44,402 nucleotides of DNA from Ignavibacteriales bacterium (GTDB taxonomy: Bacteria > Bacteroidota > Ignavibacteria > UBA10030 > F1-140-MAGs086): contig JAGXRH010000160.1 of assembly GCA_018335975.1 (NCBI GenBank), forward strand, positions 1 through 44,402, written 5' to 3'. Position numbers and translations under genes: made by a program. This document shows, piece by piece, positions 15,691 to 23,970 of the stretch. Under the pieces are notes generated by a model. It searched no databases. It was given only the letters and a program-made list of their open reading frames with translations, and was not told the DNA's origin. The stretch's first letter is position 1. Each line of letters begins with the position of its first letter.

Positions 15691-16718
15691 TACATTACAA
15701 CAATCGAACGCAATGCATTCTCATCGTGACTTCGCAGCAAATCAAATGCGTCGTTTATTTTATCAAGCGGAAATTTTTGCGTTACTAATTCAGCAACTTT
15801 TACTTTTCCGATTCTGCACAACTCAATCAACTTCGGATAATCAACGGGACGACAGCCGAGCGAGCCGCGAATTTCCATTTCGAAATACATAATTTTTGCC
15901 GCGCTTAATTTTATATCGTCAGCAGAATAGCCAACAATAACAAGCCGCCCGCCTTTGCGCAGTGTTCCGAAAGCGGATTCAATCGTTTGCGGTTTTCCAA
16001 TTGCTTCAATTGCAATATCAGCACCGCCGCTTGTGAGTTTCTTAATTTCTTTTCCAACATTATCAACTTTGGTTGGATTGATTGTATATGTCGCGCCAAA
16101 CTTTTTCGCCCACTCTATTTTTTTTTCGGAAACATCAACAGCGATAACGATACCACCAAATGCTGATGCAAGTTGCACTACATTGATTCCCACACCGCCG
16201 CAACCAAACACAACAACCGAATCTCCCGCTCTTACTTCCGCGCGATTTTTTACCGCGTGATACGGTGTTGAAATTGCATCGGCGATTATTGCTCCTTCTT
16301 CAAAGGGAATTTCTTTCGGCAAGTGAAAAATATCTTTTGCCGGTGCGGCGACAAATTCTGCATACGCACCATCAATATTATTTCCGAACATCGTCATCGT
16401 TGCACAAATATTTTCGCGTCCCGTTCTGCAAAATTCGCAAGACCCGCACGTCAACACAGCGGGAAGTAAAACCCTATCGCCTTCGTTGAAATTTTTTACT
16501 TCACTTCCGACTTGCGCAATTATTCCCGATGGCTCGTGTCCCAAAATGAGCGGCGGCTTTTTGAATGTTGGCGTTCCGTGGTCAATGTAATGCAAATCAG
16601 TATGACACACGCCGCACGCAGAAACTTTTACAAGCACTTCATTCGCTTTGATTGATGGCGTTTGCCATTCTTCAATTTTTAGTTGTTGATTTGGTCCGTA
16701 GAATATTGCGGCTTTCAT
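15690..16718 (-). CDS. had: 6-Hydroxycyclohex-1-ene-1-carbonyl-CoA dehydrogenase
   Basis: 342 residues of the zinc alcohol dehydrogenase family. The catalytic zinc ligands are C38 (CGVCHTDLHY) and H61-E62 (GHEPSG). The structural zinc ligands are C91, C94, C97 and C105. The NAD fold has GCGGVG near 173. The family alone gives many alcohol substrates, but the position between the acyl-CoA dehydrogenase and the benzoyl-CoA reductase genes, with dch and oah in the same run, identifies it as the NAD-dependent step that oxidises the ring hydroxyl to 6-oxocyclohex-1-ene-1-carbonyl-CoA. It was probably transcribed with the reductase genes before a nuclease-like gene came between them. Confidence 0.85.
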   Translation of the reverse strand: MKAAIFYGPNQQLKIEEWQTPSIKANEVLVKVSACGVCHTDLHYIDHGTPTFKKPPLILGHEPSGIIAQVGSEVKNFNEGDRVLLPAVLTCGSCEFCRTGRENICATMTMFGNNIDGAYAEFVAAPAKDIFHLPKEIPFEEGAIIADAISTPYHAVKNRAEVRAGDSVVVFGCGGVGINVVQLASAFGGIVIAVDVSEKKIEWAKKFGATYTINPTKVDNVGKEIKKLTSGGADIAIEAIGKPQTIESAFGTLRKGGRLVIVGYSADDIKLSAAKIMYFEMEIRGSLGCRPVDYPKLIELCRIGKVKVAELVTQKFPLDKINDAFDLLRSHDENALRSIVVM

Positions 16719-16719
16719 A

Positions 16720-16741
16720 AATTAGATTTTAGATTTTAGGG
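16720..16741. repeat. Heptad repeat (AGATTTT type)
   Basis: ATTAGAT-TTTAGAT-TTTAGGG units between the had start and the nuclease-like gene. The same unit type recurs at 33950-33985 and, as its complement, at 23173-23219. Confidence 0.6.
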
Positions 16742-16753
16742 TTTTTTTTCTGA

Positions 16754-17523
16754 CTATTCAAGGCTATATCTCTGTAATAATTCAACACCTGATTTAATTG
16801 CAATTAGGCTTCTGTCATTAATCGAATAAGTTTGTTGAGCAATGTCAAGAATATCTGTCCAATTAATATCTGGGTTGAACTTTCGCGCTCCAAGTTTTGC
16901 AACAGTAAATTCTGGCTGTTTTGAAAATCCAAGGTCTTTGTGAAGAAGTGTAGCCCAAACTTCTGTAATGTTCCATGTTCGCTTCAGTTGCTCTACATCA
17001 AATGGTTCAGTAAACTTTGCTTCAAATGAAAGCAATTTATTATCTATGGTGATGACCAAATCGGGCTTCGAATTGAACATTGCCTGCATTGCTCCATAAA
17101 CCTTATTTTCGTCTTCTGAAAAATGAATGTTTTCCCAAATTGCTTTTTGTCTGATTTGTTTTGGGTGAGTTTTTGATATATCGTTTAACGGTTTGTCGAG
17201 TTGTGAATACAACCTGCAATCAGAAACTTTTTCTTGCTTCATTATTAGTCTAGTCAAATCATCCATAAATGGATTTACATTACTTTTGACGTTTTGGTAA
17301 GCATCACGAATGATAGATACTTCACAAAATAAGCCAATGTTTTCAAAATGCAAGTTCTCCAAACTTCCAGAGCCATTTTTGAATACTAATCTGAGTTTTT
17401 CAAGTTTAGAAATAAGTTTTCCCAATGGACTTGTTTTTTGTCATCAAGTCGTTCGTGAAGCAGCCGAAATAAATGAGCACAAATTGCTCTTTCTTCCCTA
17501 TTGTATTTATCGTAATCAAACAT
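16754..17523 (-). pseudogene. PD-(D/E)XK nuclease-like gene, apparently frameshifted
   Basis: The large frame gives 223 residues from a weak TTG at 17425 and is closed upstream by two tandem stops (TGATGA). A second frame opens with an ATG at 17523 (MFDYDKYNREERAICAHLF) and reads about 45 residues before a stop. A -1 shift in the six-A run near 17433-17438 joins them into one protein of about 255 residues. The 3' part has KPDLVITI ... LLSFEAKFT, matching a PD-(D/E)XK nuclease core (Asp, Glu-x-Lys). It resembles restriction-type nucleases and has no link to aromatic metabolism, so it looks like an insertion between had and the benzoyl-CoA reductase genes. A sequencing error in the A-run is possible. 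Confidence 0.6.
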
Positions 17524-17556
17524 TTTGAAATTCGGTTTAAATGAACTATAAAAAAC

Positions 17557-18378
17557 TCAATTTATATGCAATCTTTCGTATGCTATTTTCTTCAATCGTT
17601 TATTCGCAAGCACACACGCGCCGATGGCTCCAGCGTATTCAGAATTTTCGTTCACGTTAAGTTTTATACCAAGCTTTGTTTCGAGCGCTTTTACCATTCC
17701 TGCATTACGTGTGATTCCACCGGTCAACGTTATTTCGCCGTCAATTCCCACTTGTCGAAGGAGAGCAACAATTCTATCGGAGATGGAATGATGCGTTCCC
17801 ATCAAAATATCTTCGACGGGATAACCGCTGGTAACGAGATTGATTACTTCCGATTCTGCAAGCACCGCGCAAATAGAACTTATCGGCTGCGGGTCTTTGG
17901 AATGAAGCGAGAGCGAGCCGATTTCATCGAGTTGTAATTCAAGTCCTTTTGCAACACGCTCTAAAAAACTCCCTGCTCCCGATGCGCATTTGTCATTCAT
18001 TTTAAATTTCATCACGCGACCGTTTTCATCTATGCGAATAGCTTTTGCATTTTGCGCGCCAACATCGAGTATGTTTATTGTTTTCGGAAAAAGAAATTTC
18101 GCTCCCATCGCGTGACACGTAATATCGGTGATTTGAATCTGCCGCATCGGTGCTTGGTATCGTCCGTAACCGGTTGATGCAACGTAAAAAACATTTGAAG
18201 GTGTGATGGAAATATTTTTGCACGCTTCATTTAAAACATTTTCCGAAGCAAGCGCGAGATTATGTTTGGTGAGAATTGTTGCGCGTGAAACGATTGTTCC
18301 TGTTTGCGTATCGATAATTGCGCATTTCGTCATTCGCGTTCCGATGTCAATTCCCGCAATGTATTTTCCGTTGTTCAT
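17557..18378 (-). CDS. Benzoyl-CoA reductase ATPase subunit (first activase-like)
   Basis: 273 residues of the BadF/BadG/BcrA/BcrD ATPase family (actin-like fold). [13 protein letters not shown] at 10-22 is phosphate loop 1, [12 protein letters not shown] near 105 is the second motif, and TGGITRN near 220 the adenosine motif. Two cysteines, in NDKCASGAG and [11 protein letters not shown], are the conserved ligands for a [4Fe-4S] cluster bridging two such subunits. It lies beside a second similar ATPase and two dehydratase-like subunits, which defines ATP-dependent benzoyl-CoA reductase. GAQN replaces the commoner GGQD, as can occur in one of the paired subunits. Its ATG overlaps the upstream stop (ATGA). 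Confidence 0.88.
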   Translation of the reverse strand: MNNGKYIAGIDIGTRMTKCAIIDTQTGTIVSRATILTKHNLALASENVLNEACKNISITPSNVFYVASTGYGRYQAPMRQIQITDITCHAMGAKFLFPKTINILDVGAQNAKAIRIDENGRVMKFKMNDKCASGAGSFLERVAKGLELQLDEIGSLSLHSKDPQPISSICAVLAESEVINLVTSGYPVEDILMGTHHSISDRIVALLRQVGIDGEITLTGGITRNAGMVKALETKLGIKLNVNENSEYAGAIGACVLANKRLKKIAYERLHIN

Positions 18379-19214
18379 AGTGCTGCAACTTTCGCTGAAA
18401 TAATTTTTTCTTGTTGTACATATTCTCCGTCGTGCCGTGCTTTTGCTCTATCAAGTGCAAACAACGCTGCGCCAATTGCTCCGATGAATTGCGAATCATC
18501 ATTGACGTTGATATGCAATCCTAATTTTTCTTCAAGCGATTTTATCATTCCTCTATTTTTGGAAACGCCGCCGGTGAACGTAATTTCCGGTTCAAGTCCA
18601 ACACGGCGCAACAAACTTACCGAACGCGCCGCAATGGATTGATGAACGCCGGCAAGAATATCTTCGCCTTTTTTTCCCTTGGAAAGATGATTCATAATTT
18701 CTGTTTCGACAAACACTGTGCAAACATTGGTGATGCGAAGCGGGTTGTTTGATTGAAGCGCAACATCACCAAGTTCATCGAGCGTAATTCCCATAACATC
18801 AGCGGCAGCAGCGAGAAATCGTCCCGTTCCTGCGGCGCATTTATCGTTCATACAAAAATCAATCACTTCGCCTTTTTCATTGATGCGAATTCCTTTTGTG
18901 TCCTGTCCGCCGATGTCGAGAATTGTTTTTGTGTTCGGAAAAAGAAAACTTGCACCGCGCGCGTGACAGGAAATTTCCGTTATCTGCGCATCGCCGAATA
19001 AAACTTTGTAACGACCGTAACCTGTGCCGACAGTGTAGGAAACATCCCACTCTTCCAATTTTGCAGTTGAGCGCGCAGTTTGAAATGCTTTCTCTGCGGC
19101 TTTCACAACGTTTGCGCCCGTGTTCACGATTCCGCGCGCGACGATTTCTGCATTTTCATTGACAATGATTGCTTTTGTTTGTGTTGAACCGACATCAACT
19201 CCGGCGACTAACAT
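18375..19214 (-). CDS. Benzoyl-CoA reductase ATPase subunit (second activase-like)
   Basis: 279 residues, paralogous to the next gene. [13 protein letters not shown] at 5-17, [12 protein letters not shown] near 102, NDKCAAGTG and [11 protein letters not shown] supply both nucleotide-binding motifs and cluster cysteines. The pair couples ATP hydrolysis to electron transfer onto the ring-reducing subunits. Both ATPases are short (273 and 279 residues). The Thauera type pairs one long (about 440) and one short ATPase, while the Azoarcus Bzd type has two short ones, so this enzyme looks Bzd-like by length. I give no letter because BzdP and BzdQ cannot be told apart by eye. Confidence 0.88.
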   Translation of the reverse strand: MLVAGVDVGSTQTKAIIVNENAEIVARGIVNTGANVVKAAEKAFQTARSTAKLEEWDVSYTVGTGYGRYKVLFGDAQITEISCHARGASFLFPNTKTILDIGGQDTKGIRINEKGEVIDFCMNDKCAAGTGRFLAAAADVMGITLDELGDVALQSNNPLRITNVCTVFVETEIMNHLSKGKKGEDILAGVHQSIAARSVSLLRRVGLEPEITFTGGVSKNRGMIKSLEEKLGLHINVNDDSQFIGAIGAALFALDRAKARHDGEYVQQEKIISAKVAAL

Positions 19215-19263
19215 AATTTTTATTTCTAATTAGTTGAGAAAATTTATTCTACTAAATTCCAAA

Positions 19264-19318
19264 ACTCAAATTTCAAATAACAAATAAATTTCAATTTCTA
19301 AATCTCAAATATCAATTC
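19264..19318. repeat. Heptad repeat (CAAATTT type)
   Basis: Units such as CAAATTT, CAAATAA, CAAATAA, and then ATCTCAA, ATATCAA in the junction between the reductase catalytic and ATPase genes. Confidence 0.55.
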
Positions 19319-19341
19319 TTGTTTTTTGTCATTTGGATTTA

Positions 19342-20598
19342 TCAAACTTTTACCAATCGTTTATGTTCCAACGATTCAAAAAATGCATCAATACGGTTCT
19401 TCAATTGTGCGGCTTGAAAATATCGCGGGTCAGCCAAATCACTTTCGACAAGTAACGTTGGAATATCCCACTTGCGAATAAACTGCTCGCGCATATCTGC
19501 TTGTCCGACAGAAAAGGAGCGGCACGATTTTACCGAATGAATCACAATCGCATCTGCGCTGTATTCTTCTGCATAACTCCGTAATAATTCTGTGCGCATC
19601 GGTAAATTCTGATTTGTATAACACGTCAAACAATAATCGGCAATGCTTTCAAACGGCTTTGTGTAATCGTGACGAAAACCGTGGTCCCAAAATCCGCCGA
19701 CTTTTGAATAGCTCGATGCAACTGCACATACTCCCCAATGTTTCAGCAATTCCCAAAACGCGCGAAAGTGAGGCCACGGTGGCGGACCTTCAATCACCAC
19801 GCGAACTTTTTCATCGGGAATCGGACCAACACCGTGTTCAATGCGTTCGTAAATTTCTTTCAATGCTTCGCGATAATAATCTGTACATTCGGGAAGTCCG
19901 CGCAACACATAAATCGGCGCCATAAAAAATACTGCTTCGAAATATGAATCGAACGGCGACGGCTTGTGTTTTGCAGAATGTAAAATCTGCACCCACAAAT
20001 CTTCCGCTTCGGCAGAATGTTTCATCGCTTCCACAAGTTTATCGTAATCGAATTTGTTGCCGGTAATTTTTTCGCAAAGCGGAATCAACTCTTTCAACTG
20101 CTCAACAATGTATTGTCTATCCGTGTCAGAAATTTCTCCGTCGCGCATATACGGAACATCAAGCATCACAAGCGGAACATCGTAAAAATGCGCAAGCGCT
20201 TCGAACCATTTGATAAACGTTGTGCAACCGCAATACGTGCAGAGAAGTAAATCCGGTTTTGGAATTTCTGTTCCCGACGGACCGATATTCCCTTGCAGCA
20301 TCATTCCAATATCGTTTTTCACGTAGCCGCACACATCGGACGAGTAGCCAATATCTTCCGCTTTCAAAATTAAATCACCGGAAGTTTTTCGCACGCCACA
20401 TTGCAACGCATTGACTTCTGGAAACACAAGTTCAAAATCAAACACACGCAAAAACTCTGCAACATTTCCCGGCACAAACAAATACGCTACTTTGCGTCCG
20501 TCGTTTTTTGCATTTTGTAATCGCTCATACCACGCAGTAAGTAATTGTTTCTGATACTCTCTTCCGATTCCCTGATATTTAAATTTTTGTTCTTGCAT
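19342..20598 (-). CDS. Benzoyl-CoA reductase catalytic subunit, BcrB/BzdO type
   Basis: 418 residues of the 2-hydroxyacyl-CoA dehydratase D-component family. Characteristic cysteines occur in YSSDVCGYVK (near 110) and LLCTYCGCTTFIKWFEAL (about 140-157), which bind an iron-sulfur cluster. GPPPWPHFRAFWELLKHWG near 275 is a family block. With the BcrC/BzdN-type subunit it binds benzoyl-CoA and carries out the two-electron dearomatisation to cyclohexa-1,5-diene-1-carbonyl-CoA. Length agrees with BcrB/BzdO (about 430-450). The next gene upstream is the partner subunit, separated by a repeat of about 90 bases. Confidence 0.9.
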   Translation of the reverse strand: MQEQKFKYQGIGREYQKQLLTAWYERLQNAKNDGRKVAYLFVPGNVAEFLRVFDFELVFPEVNALQCGVRKTSGDLILKAEDIGYSSDVCGYVKNDIGMMLQGNIGPSGTEIPKPDLLLCTYCGCTTFIKWFEALAHFYDVPLVMLDVPYMRDGEISDTDRQYIVEQLKELIPLCEKITGNKFDYDKLVEAMKHSAEAEDLWVQILHSAKHKPSPFDSYFEAVFFMAPIYVLRGLPECTDYYREALKEIYERIEHGVGPIPDEKVRVVIEGPPPWPHFRAFWELLKHWGVCAVASSYSKVGGFWDHGFRHDYTKPFESIADYCLTCYTNQNLPMRTELLRSYAEEYSADAIVIHSVKSCRSFSVGQADMREQFIRKWDIPTLLVESDLADPRYFQAAQLKNRIDAFFESLEHKRLVKV

Positions 20599-20606
20599 TA
20601 TATTGT

Positions 20607-20695
20607 AACCACGGATTTCGCGGATGATTCGCGGATATTCACGAATTCAATCTGTGAAAATTCGTGTTGTATCCGTGTCATCAGCGGTTAATAAT
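20607..20695. repeat. Dispersed repeat, copy 2
   Basis: The longest copy. It shares the core TTCGCGGATATTC[A]CGAATTCAATC with 15621-15690, and its tail TTGTATC[C/T]GTGTCAT...TTAAT with 22644-22678. It fills the junction between the two reductase catalytic genes. Confidence 0.65.
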
Positions 20696-20699
20696 TCAT

Positions 20700-21869
20700 T
20701 TACGAAAAAAACAATACCGACTCCACAAATGTTTCGACTTGCATTCTGATAGATTCAAACACGCCCATCTTTTCTTCATACTCAAACGTCATATACGAAA
20801 TGTTATGTTTTTCAAGTTCATCTTTCAACACGACATAATCGAGTAACGCAGGTTCACAAAATTTTGGAGCGCAGAAAAGAACACCGTCAACTTTTCCCGA
20901 TTTTATTTTTTCAAGAAATTGTTCTTTGCGCGATTTGTTTCCGTAATGACGAACGGAAGAATAGCGACTGCGATTGATATAACTTTCTGCAAGCGAAAGG
21001 AGCGGGTCGCCGTTGAGTGGAACTGCTTCGTTGAACCAACGCGAGTGTAAAAGCAAATCATCATCAACAATATAACAGCCGGCATCTTCAATCACTTGCA
21101 TCAGTTCGAGCGGCGGTTGTTCGCAAAAACTTCCTTCAATCATCACGCGGACAAAATCTCTCGCCGTGCGTTTGCGCTGGTGAATTTGGGGAATTATTCC
21201 TTCGAGAAGTTGTGAATGTTCTTCAACGGGAAGCAACGTTCCGAGCCGAAGTACAATGTATGCTTCAAACGTTGAGAGAAGATGCGGCGTTGTGCTTTTG
21301 ATGTGATACAATTGCAAACACAACTCGCGATTGCGATTGAATGTTTTTATGCTATTCAACAAATCTTCATTTGTAATTTTCTTTCCGCTCAGTTGCTCCA
21401 AATTGGAAACAAGTTTTTGCAATTCAGCGCGATAATGTTTTGGCGCGCTGGAGTTGTTCATATTTTGCGGAAAGTGAATATACTCCACGAGTTGCTGTGG
21501 AAAATTCGTTTGCCAAATTCCCGATAGATTTCTTGCAACATCGCAAATGGAAGTGAAATACAGCGCGTCGAAATTTTTTAATCGTTCCGTTAATCCCAAC
21601 TCCAATGTTGAACGCGCAATGGAGCAGACGAATGATTGAATGCGTGAATCAGCGTGGTCAATTTCAATTTTTCCTCCCGCTCCGAAAACGCCAACAGGCA
21701 ACATTCCCGCTGCGTGCGGAAGTTCATACGGTGTGTACACAGGAAACATTCCGACAACTTTTTTATTCGGATGTTCTTCTTTCCATTTGTTCACTGTTGG
21801 ATATGAAACATCGTCTATGATAGTGCGATAGTGTTCTATTTTTTCTTCAAAGGTCATTTGTTTTTCCAT
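20700..21869 (-). CDS. Benzoyl-CoA reductase catalytic subunit, BcrC/BzdN type
   Basis: 389 residues of the dehydratase D-component family, matching the 380-390 of BcrC/BzdN. Cysteines lie in SFVCSIARS and SICDVARNL (about 83-112), and the C-terminus has the family block VLFCAPKFCEP followed by MTFEYEE. It forms the catalytic half of the reductase with the BcrB/BzdO-type subunit. Its start overlaps the stop of dch by 16 bases, so the ring-reduction and ring-hydration genes are translated from one message. An N-terminal PVYTPYELPHAAGMLPVGVFG segment is also typical of the family. Confidence 0.9.
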   Translation of the reverse strand: MEKQMTFEEKIEHYRTIIDDVSYPTVNKWKEEHPNKKVVGMFPVYTPYELPHAAGMLPVGVFGAGGKIEIDHADSRIQSFVCSIARSTLELGLTERLKNFDALYFTSICDVARNLSGIWQTNFPQQLVEYIHFPQNMNNSSAPKHYRAELQKLVSNLEQLSGKKITNEDLLNSIKTFNRNRELCLQLYHIKSTTPHLLSTFEAYIVLRLGTLLPVEEHSQLLEGIIPQIHQRKRTARDFVRVMIEGSFCEQPPLELMQVIEDAGCYIVDDDLLLHSRWFNEAVPLNGDPLLSLAESYINRSRYSSVRHYGNKSRKEQFLEKIKSGKVDGVLFCAPKFCEPALLDYVVLKDELEKHNISYMTFEYEEKMGVFESIRMQVETFVESVLFFS

Positions 21870-22624
21870 ACAGGATTTCGCTTTTCCAAAAATGCTGACA
21901 AACCTTCATTCGCATCTTCTGTTTTCATCATCTCTTTCATATAAATTTCTTCTGCATTGGAAATTGCTTCCATTACAGGGCGACGAAGCGAAGTATCAAC
22001 TGCGCGTTTTGTCATTTCCAAAATCACTTTACTTTGCGCTGTAAATTTTGCAACAAAGTTCTTTACGTGTGTTTCAAAATTCTCAACGGGAAAAACTTTA
22101 TTCACGAGTCCGATTTTTTCTGCTTCAACTGCTGAAATAGTTTCGCCGTTCATCAGCCATTCCAATGTTCGATTTCTTCCGATAAGTCGCGGGAAAATTA
22201 CTGCGGCAATTGGTGGAAACACTCCGACTTTTATTTCCGGCTGCCCGAACTTTGCCTTCTCTGATGCAAGAATCATATCGCAGAAAATCACAACTTCACA
22301 TCCACCGCCGAGAGCCGCTCCATCAACAACTGCAATCACGGGAATTTTGAACTTGTTGATGTTTTCAAACACGTGGTGAAATTCTCTCATCATTTCATCA
22401 ATTTTCTCGGCAACGTGGTCAGCAACATCAACGCCCGCAGAAAATGCTTTCCCTTCGGCTTTTATGAGTAGAACTTTTGCGGTTGTATGATGAAGAAGTT
22501 CACTCAACGCAGAATTGATTTCTTTCATCATCGCAATATTCAATACGTTCAATGGCGGACGATTGAACACGAGAGAAACGACTTCGCCTTCGTCTATTAT
22601 TTTGAGAAATTGAAATTCGCTCAT
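21854..22624 (-). CDS. dch: Cyclohexa-1,5-diene-1-carbonyl-CoA hydratase
   Basis: 256 residues of the crotonase family. FSAGVDVADH (61-70) and PEIKVGVFPPIA (129-140) replace the FCAGADL and PEI-LG-PG of ordinary enoyl-CoA hydratases; as I know the family, these are typical of Dch. The oxyanion-hole block GAALGGGCEV is at 103-111. It adds water to the dienoyl-CoA made by benzoyl-CoA reductase, giving 6-hydroxycyclohex-1-ene-1-carbonyl-CoA. Its overlap with the BcrC/BzdN-type gene supports the assignment. Confidence 0.92.
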   Translation of the reverse strand: MSEFQFLKIIDEGEVVSLVFNRPPLNVLNIAMMKEINSALSELLHHTTAKVLLIKAEGKAFSAGVDVADHVAEKIDEMMREFHHVFENINKFKIPVIAVVDGAALGGGCEVVIFCDMILASEKAKFGQPEIKVGVFPPIAAVIFPRLIGRNRTLEWLMNGETISAVEAEKIGLVNKVFPVENFETHVKNFVAKFTAQSKVILEMTKRAVDTSLRRPVMEAISNAEEIYMKEMMKTEDANEGLSAFLEKRNPVWKNK

Positions 22625-22643
22625 TGTAAATTGTTAGTTTTTA

Positions 22644-22678
22644 ATTCGCGTTGTATCTGTGTCATTTGTTGTTAATTA
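22644..22678. repeat. Dispersed repeat, copy 3 (partial)
   Basis: TTCGCGTTGTATCTGTGTCAT and a TTGTTAATTA end match the tail of the copy at 20607-20695. It lies at the dch/DUF2889-like gene junction and reaches into the last codons of the upstream gene. Confidence 0.55.
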
Positions 22679-23133
22679 TTATTTTCTTTAAAAGGTAAAC
22701 ATGAGTTTTTCAGCAATGGCTTAACGAGTTCAATTTGCGCTTCTTCGCTTATCGTTCTGTTAAACCATTCGTCGCCGACTTTCGTCAATCCAATCATTAC
22801 ATTTGCGTTTAGCCGAATTGCTTCCATTGCTAAATCTACCATGTGCGTGCATCCATCGGAATGTCCAAGCGCATCAATGAGTTCTTTTTGAATTCCGCGT
22901 TCAATTTTCATTCCGATTATTTTTTTGATGTTTGCAAGTGTGAATTGGCAAAGTCCATACGGAACTTTCGTCATTTGCGCTTGTGCATCAGTGATTATTT
23001 CGTTTTGCAAATCAATCGTCAACTCAACGCGAATGTGATGATTCAAATCAAGCATGGACGCGCGGGTAATGATTTCGTGCTCATTTTTCCACGCTACTGC
23101 GACGTTGATATTTCTCTCGTAAATTTCTGTCAT
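22672..23133 (-). CDS. DUF2889-like protein
   Basis: 153 residues from the ATG at 23133. An in-frame GTG at 23145 is possible but falls inside a dispersed repeat, so the ATG is preferred. The middle reads VPYGLCQFT ... IIGMKIERG ... ALGHSDGCTHMVDLAMEA, which fits DUF2889 as I remember it (conserved Cys and a G-C-T-H-x2-D-L block). His and Cys residues could bind a metal. The family has no established function that I know. The position between dch and the SDR, in the same run, suggests a link to benzoyl-CoA metabolism, but this is context only. Confidence 0.7.
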   Translation of the reverse strand: MTEIYERNINVAVAWKNEHEIITRASMLDLNHHIRVELTIDLQNEIITDAQAQMTKVPYGLCQFTLANIKKIIGMKIERGIQKELIDALGHSDGCTHMVDLAMEAIRLNANVMIGLTKVGDEWFNRTISEEAQIELVKPLLKNSCLPFKENNN

Positions 23134-23140
23134 TGATTTA

Positions 23141-23168
23141 TTCACAGCAGATTAAATGATTAAAGGAT
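23141..23168. repeat. TTCACAGCAGATTAA dispersed repeat, copy 1
   Basis: TTCACAGCAGATTAAATGAT and a following TAAAGGATT match, in reverse complement, the sequence at 38834-38867. It overlaps the possible GTG start of the DUF2889-like gene. Confidence 0.55.
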
Positions 23169-23172
23169 TTTT

Positions 23173-23219
23173 CAATCTAAAATCTAAAATCTAAAATGTA
23201 AAATGTAAAATGTAAAATC
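23173..23219. repeat. Heptad repeat (TCTAAAA/TGTAAAA type)
   Basis: Three TCTAAAA and three TGTAAAA units in a row, with strict 7-bp period. It fills the junction after the SDR gene, touching its stop codon. Confidence 0.75.
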
Positions 23220-23970
23220 ATATATACTGTCCACCATCAACTTTAATCACTTCTCCCGTAATGTGTTTCGCTTTTTCGGAAACGAGAAACGTAATGAGAT
23301 TTGCAACGTCTTCCGGTTTTCCGAAACGACCGAGAATTATTTCCGAAAGAGATTGTTGTTTTACTTCTTCGGAAAGATTGCTCGTTAAATCGGTATCAAT
23401 CATTCCCGGTGCAATCGCGTTGACGTTCACATTATATTTTCCAAGTTCTTTCGCAACGACTTTCGTTAAGCCGATTATTCCCGCTTTTGATGCGGCGTAA
23501 TTTGCAAGTCCAAATTTTCCGCGCATTCCATTGATTGAACTGATGTTCACAATTTTACCAGATCTCTGTTCACGAAAAATAGAACTCACCGCATGTGTGT
23601 AATTAAAACAACCTTTCAAATTGATGTTGATGACATCGTCCCATTGTTGTTCACTCATTTTCCACACAACACTATCGCGGGAAATTCCGGCGTTGTTGAC
23701 GAGAATGTGTAATCCCCCAAATTCGGAAATTACTTTTTGGACAACATTTTGTGATTCATCAAATTTTGAAACATCAGACTCAATCGCAAAACACTTTCTT
23801 CCGATTTTTTTTACTTCATCAACAACTTGATTCGCTTCGTTTTTGTTATTGCGAAATCTGAAATAGGTAAATGCAACATCCGCTCCTTCATTTGCAAGCG
23901 CGAGAACCGTTGCTTTTCCTATTCCGAGAGAACCACCAGTTACGAGTGCTATTTTGTTTTCGAGTAACAT
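23218..23970 (-). CDS. Short-chain dehydrogenase/reductase (FabG/BadH-like)
   Basis: 250 residues, a standard SDR. TGGSLGIG at 11-18 binds NAD(P), NNAG lies near 92, and the Ser ... Tyr-x3-Lys set is complete (ISSINGM, YAASKAG near 157), followed by APGMIDT. The substrate cannot be read directly. In this locus 3-hydroxypimelyl-CoA or a related 3-hydroxyacyl-CoA is a likely substrate, an alternative to the dehydrogenase domain of the fusion at 28515-30845. Its ATG follows the TAA of the secreted propeller gene with no base between (TAAATG), so the two are translationally coupled. Confidence 0.85.
   Translation of the reverse strand: MLLENKIALVTGGSLGIGKATVLALANEGADVAFTYFRFRNNKNEANQVVDEVKKIGRKCFAIESDVSKFDESQNVVQKVISEFGGLHILVNNAGISRDSVVWKMSEQQWDDVININLKGCFNYTHAVSSIFREQRSGKIVNISSINGMRGKFGLANYAASKAGIIGLTKVVAKELGKYNVNVNAIAPGMIDTDLTSNLSEEVKQQSLSEIILGRFGKPEDVANLITFLVSEKAKHITGEVIKVDGGQYI

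Noticed and set aside
17430-17440. Programmed -1 frameshift at A-AAA-AAC in the nuclease-like gene
   Set aside because: The six A begin at a codon boundary of the first frame, so the heptamer is out of phase for classic tandem slippage. Plain slippage, mutation or a sequencing error fits better.
17557-21869. 2-Hydroxyglutaryl-CoA or phenyllactyl-CoA dehydratase system
   Set aside because: Those systems have one activase and two dehydratase subunits; here two different activase-type subunits occur together with dch, had and oah.
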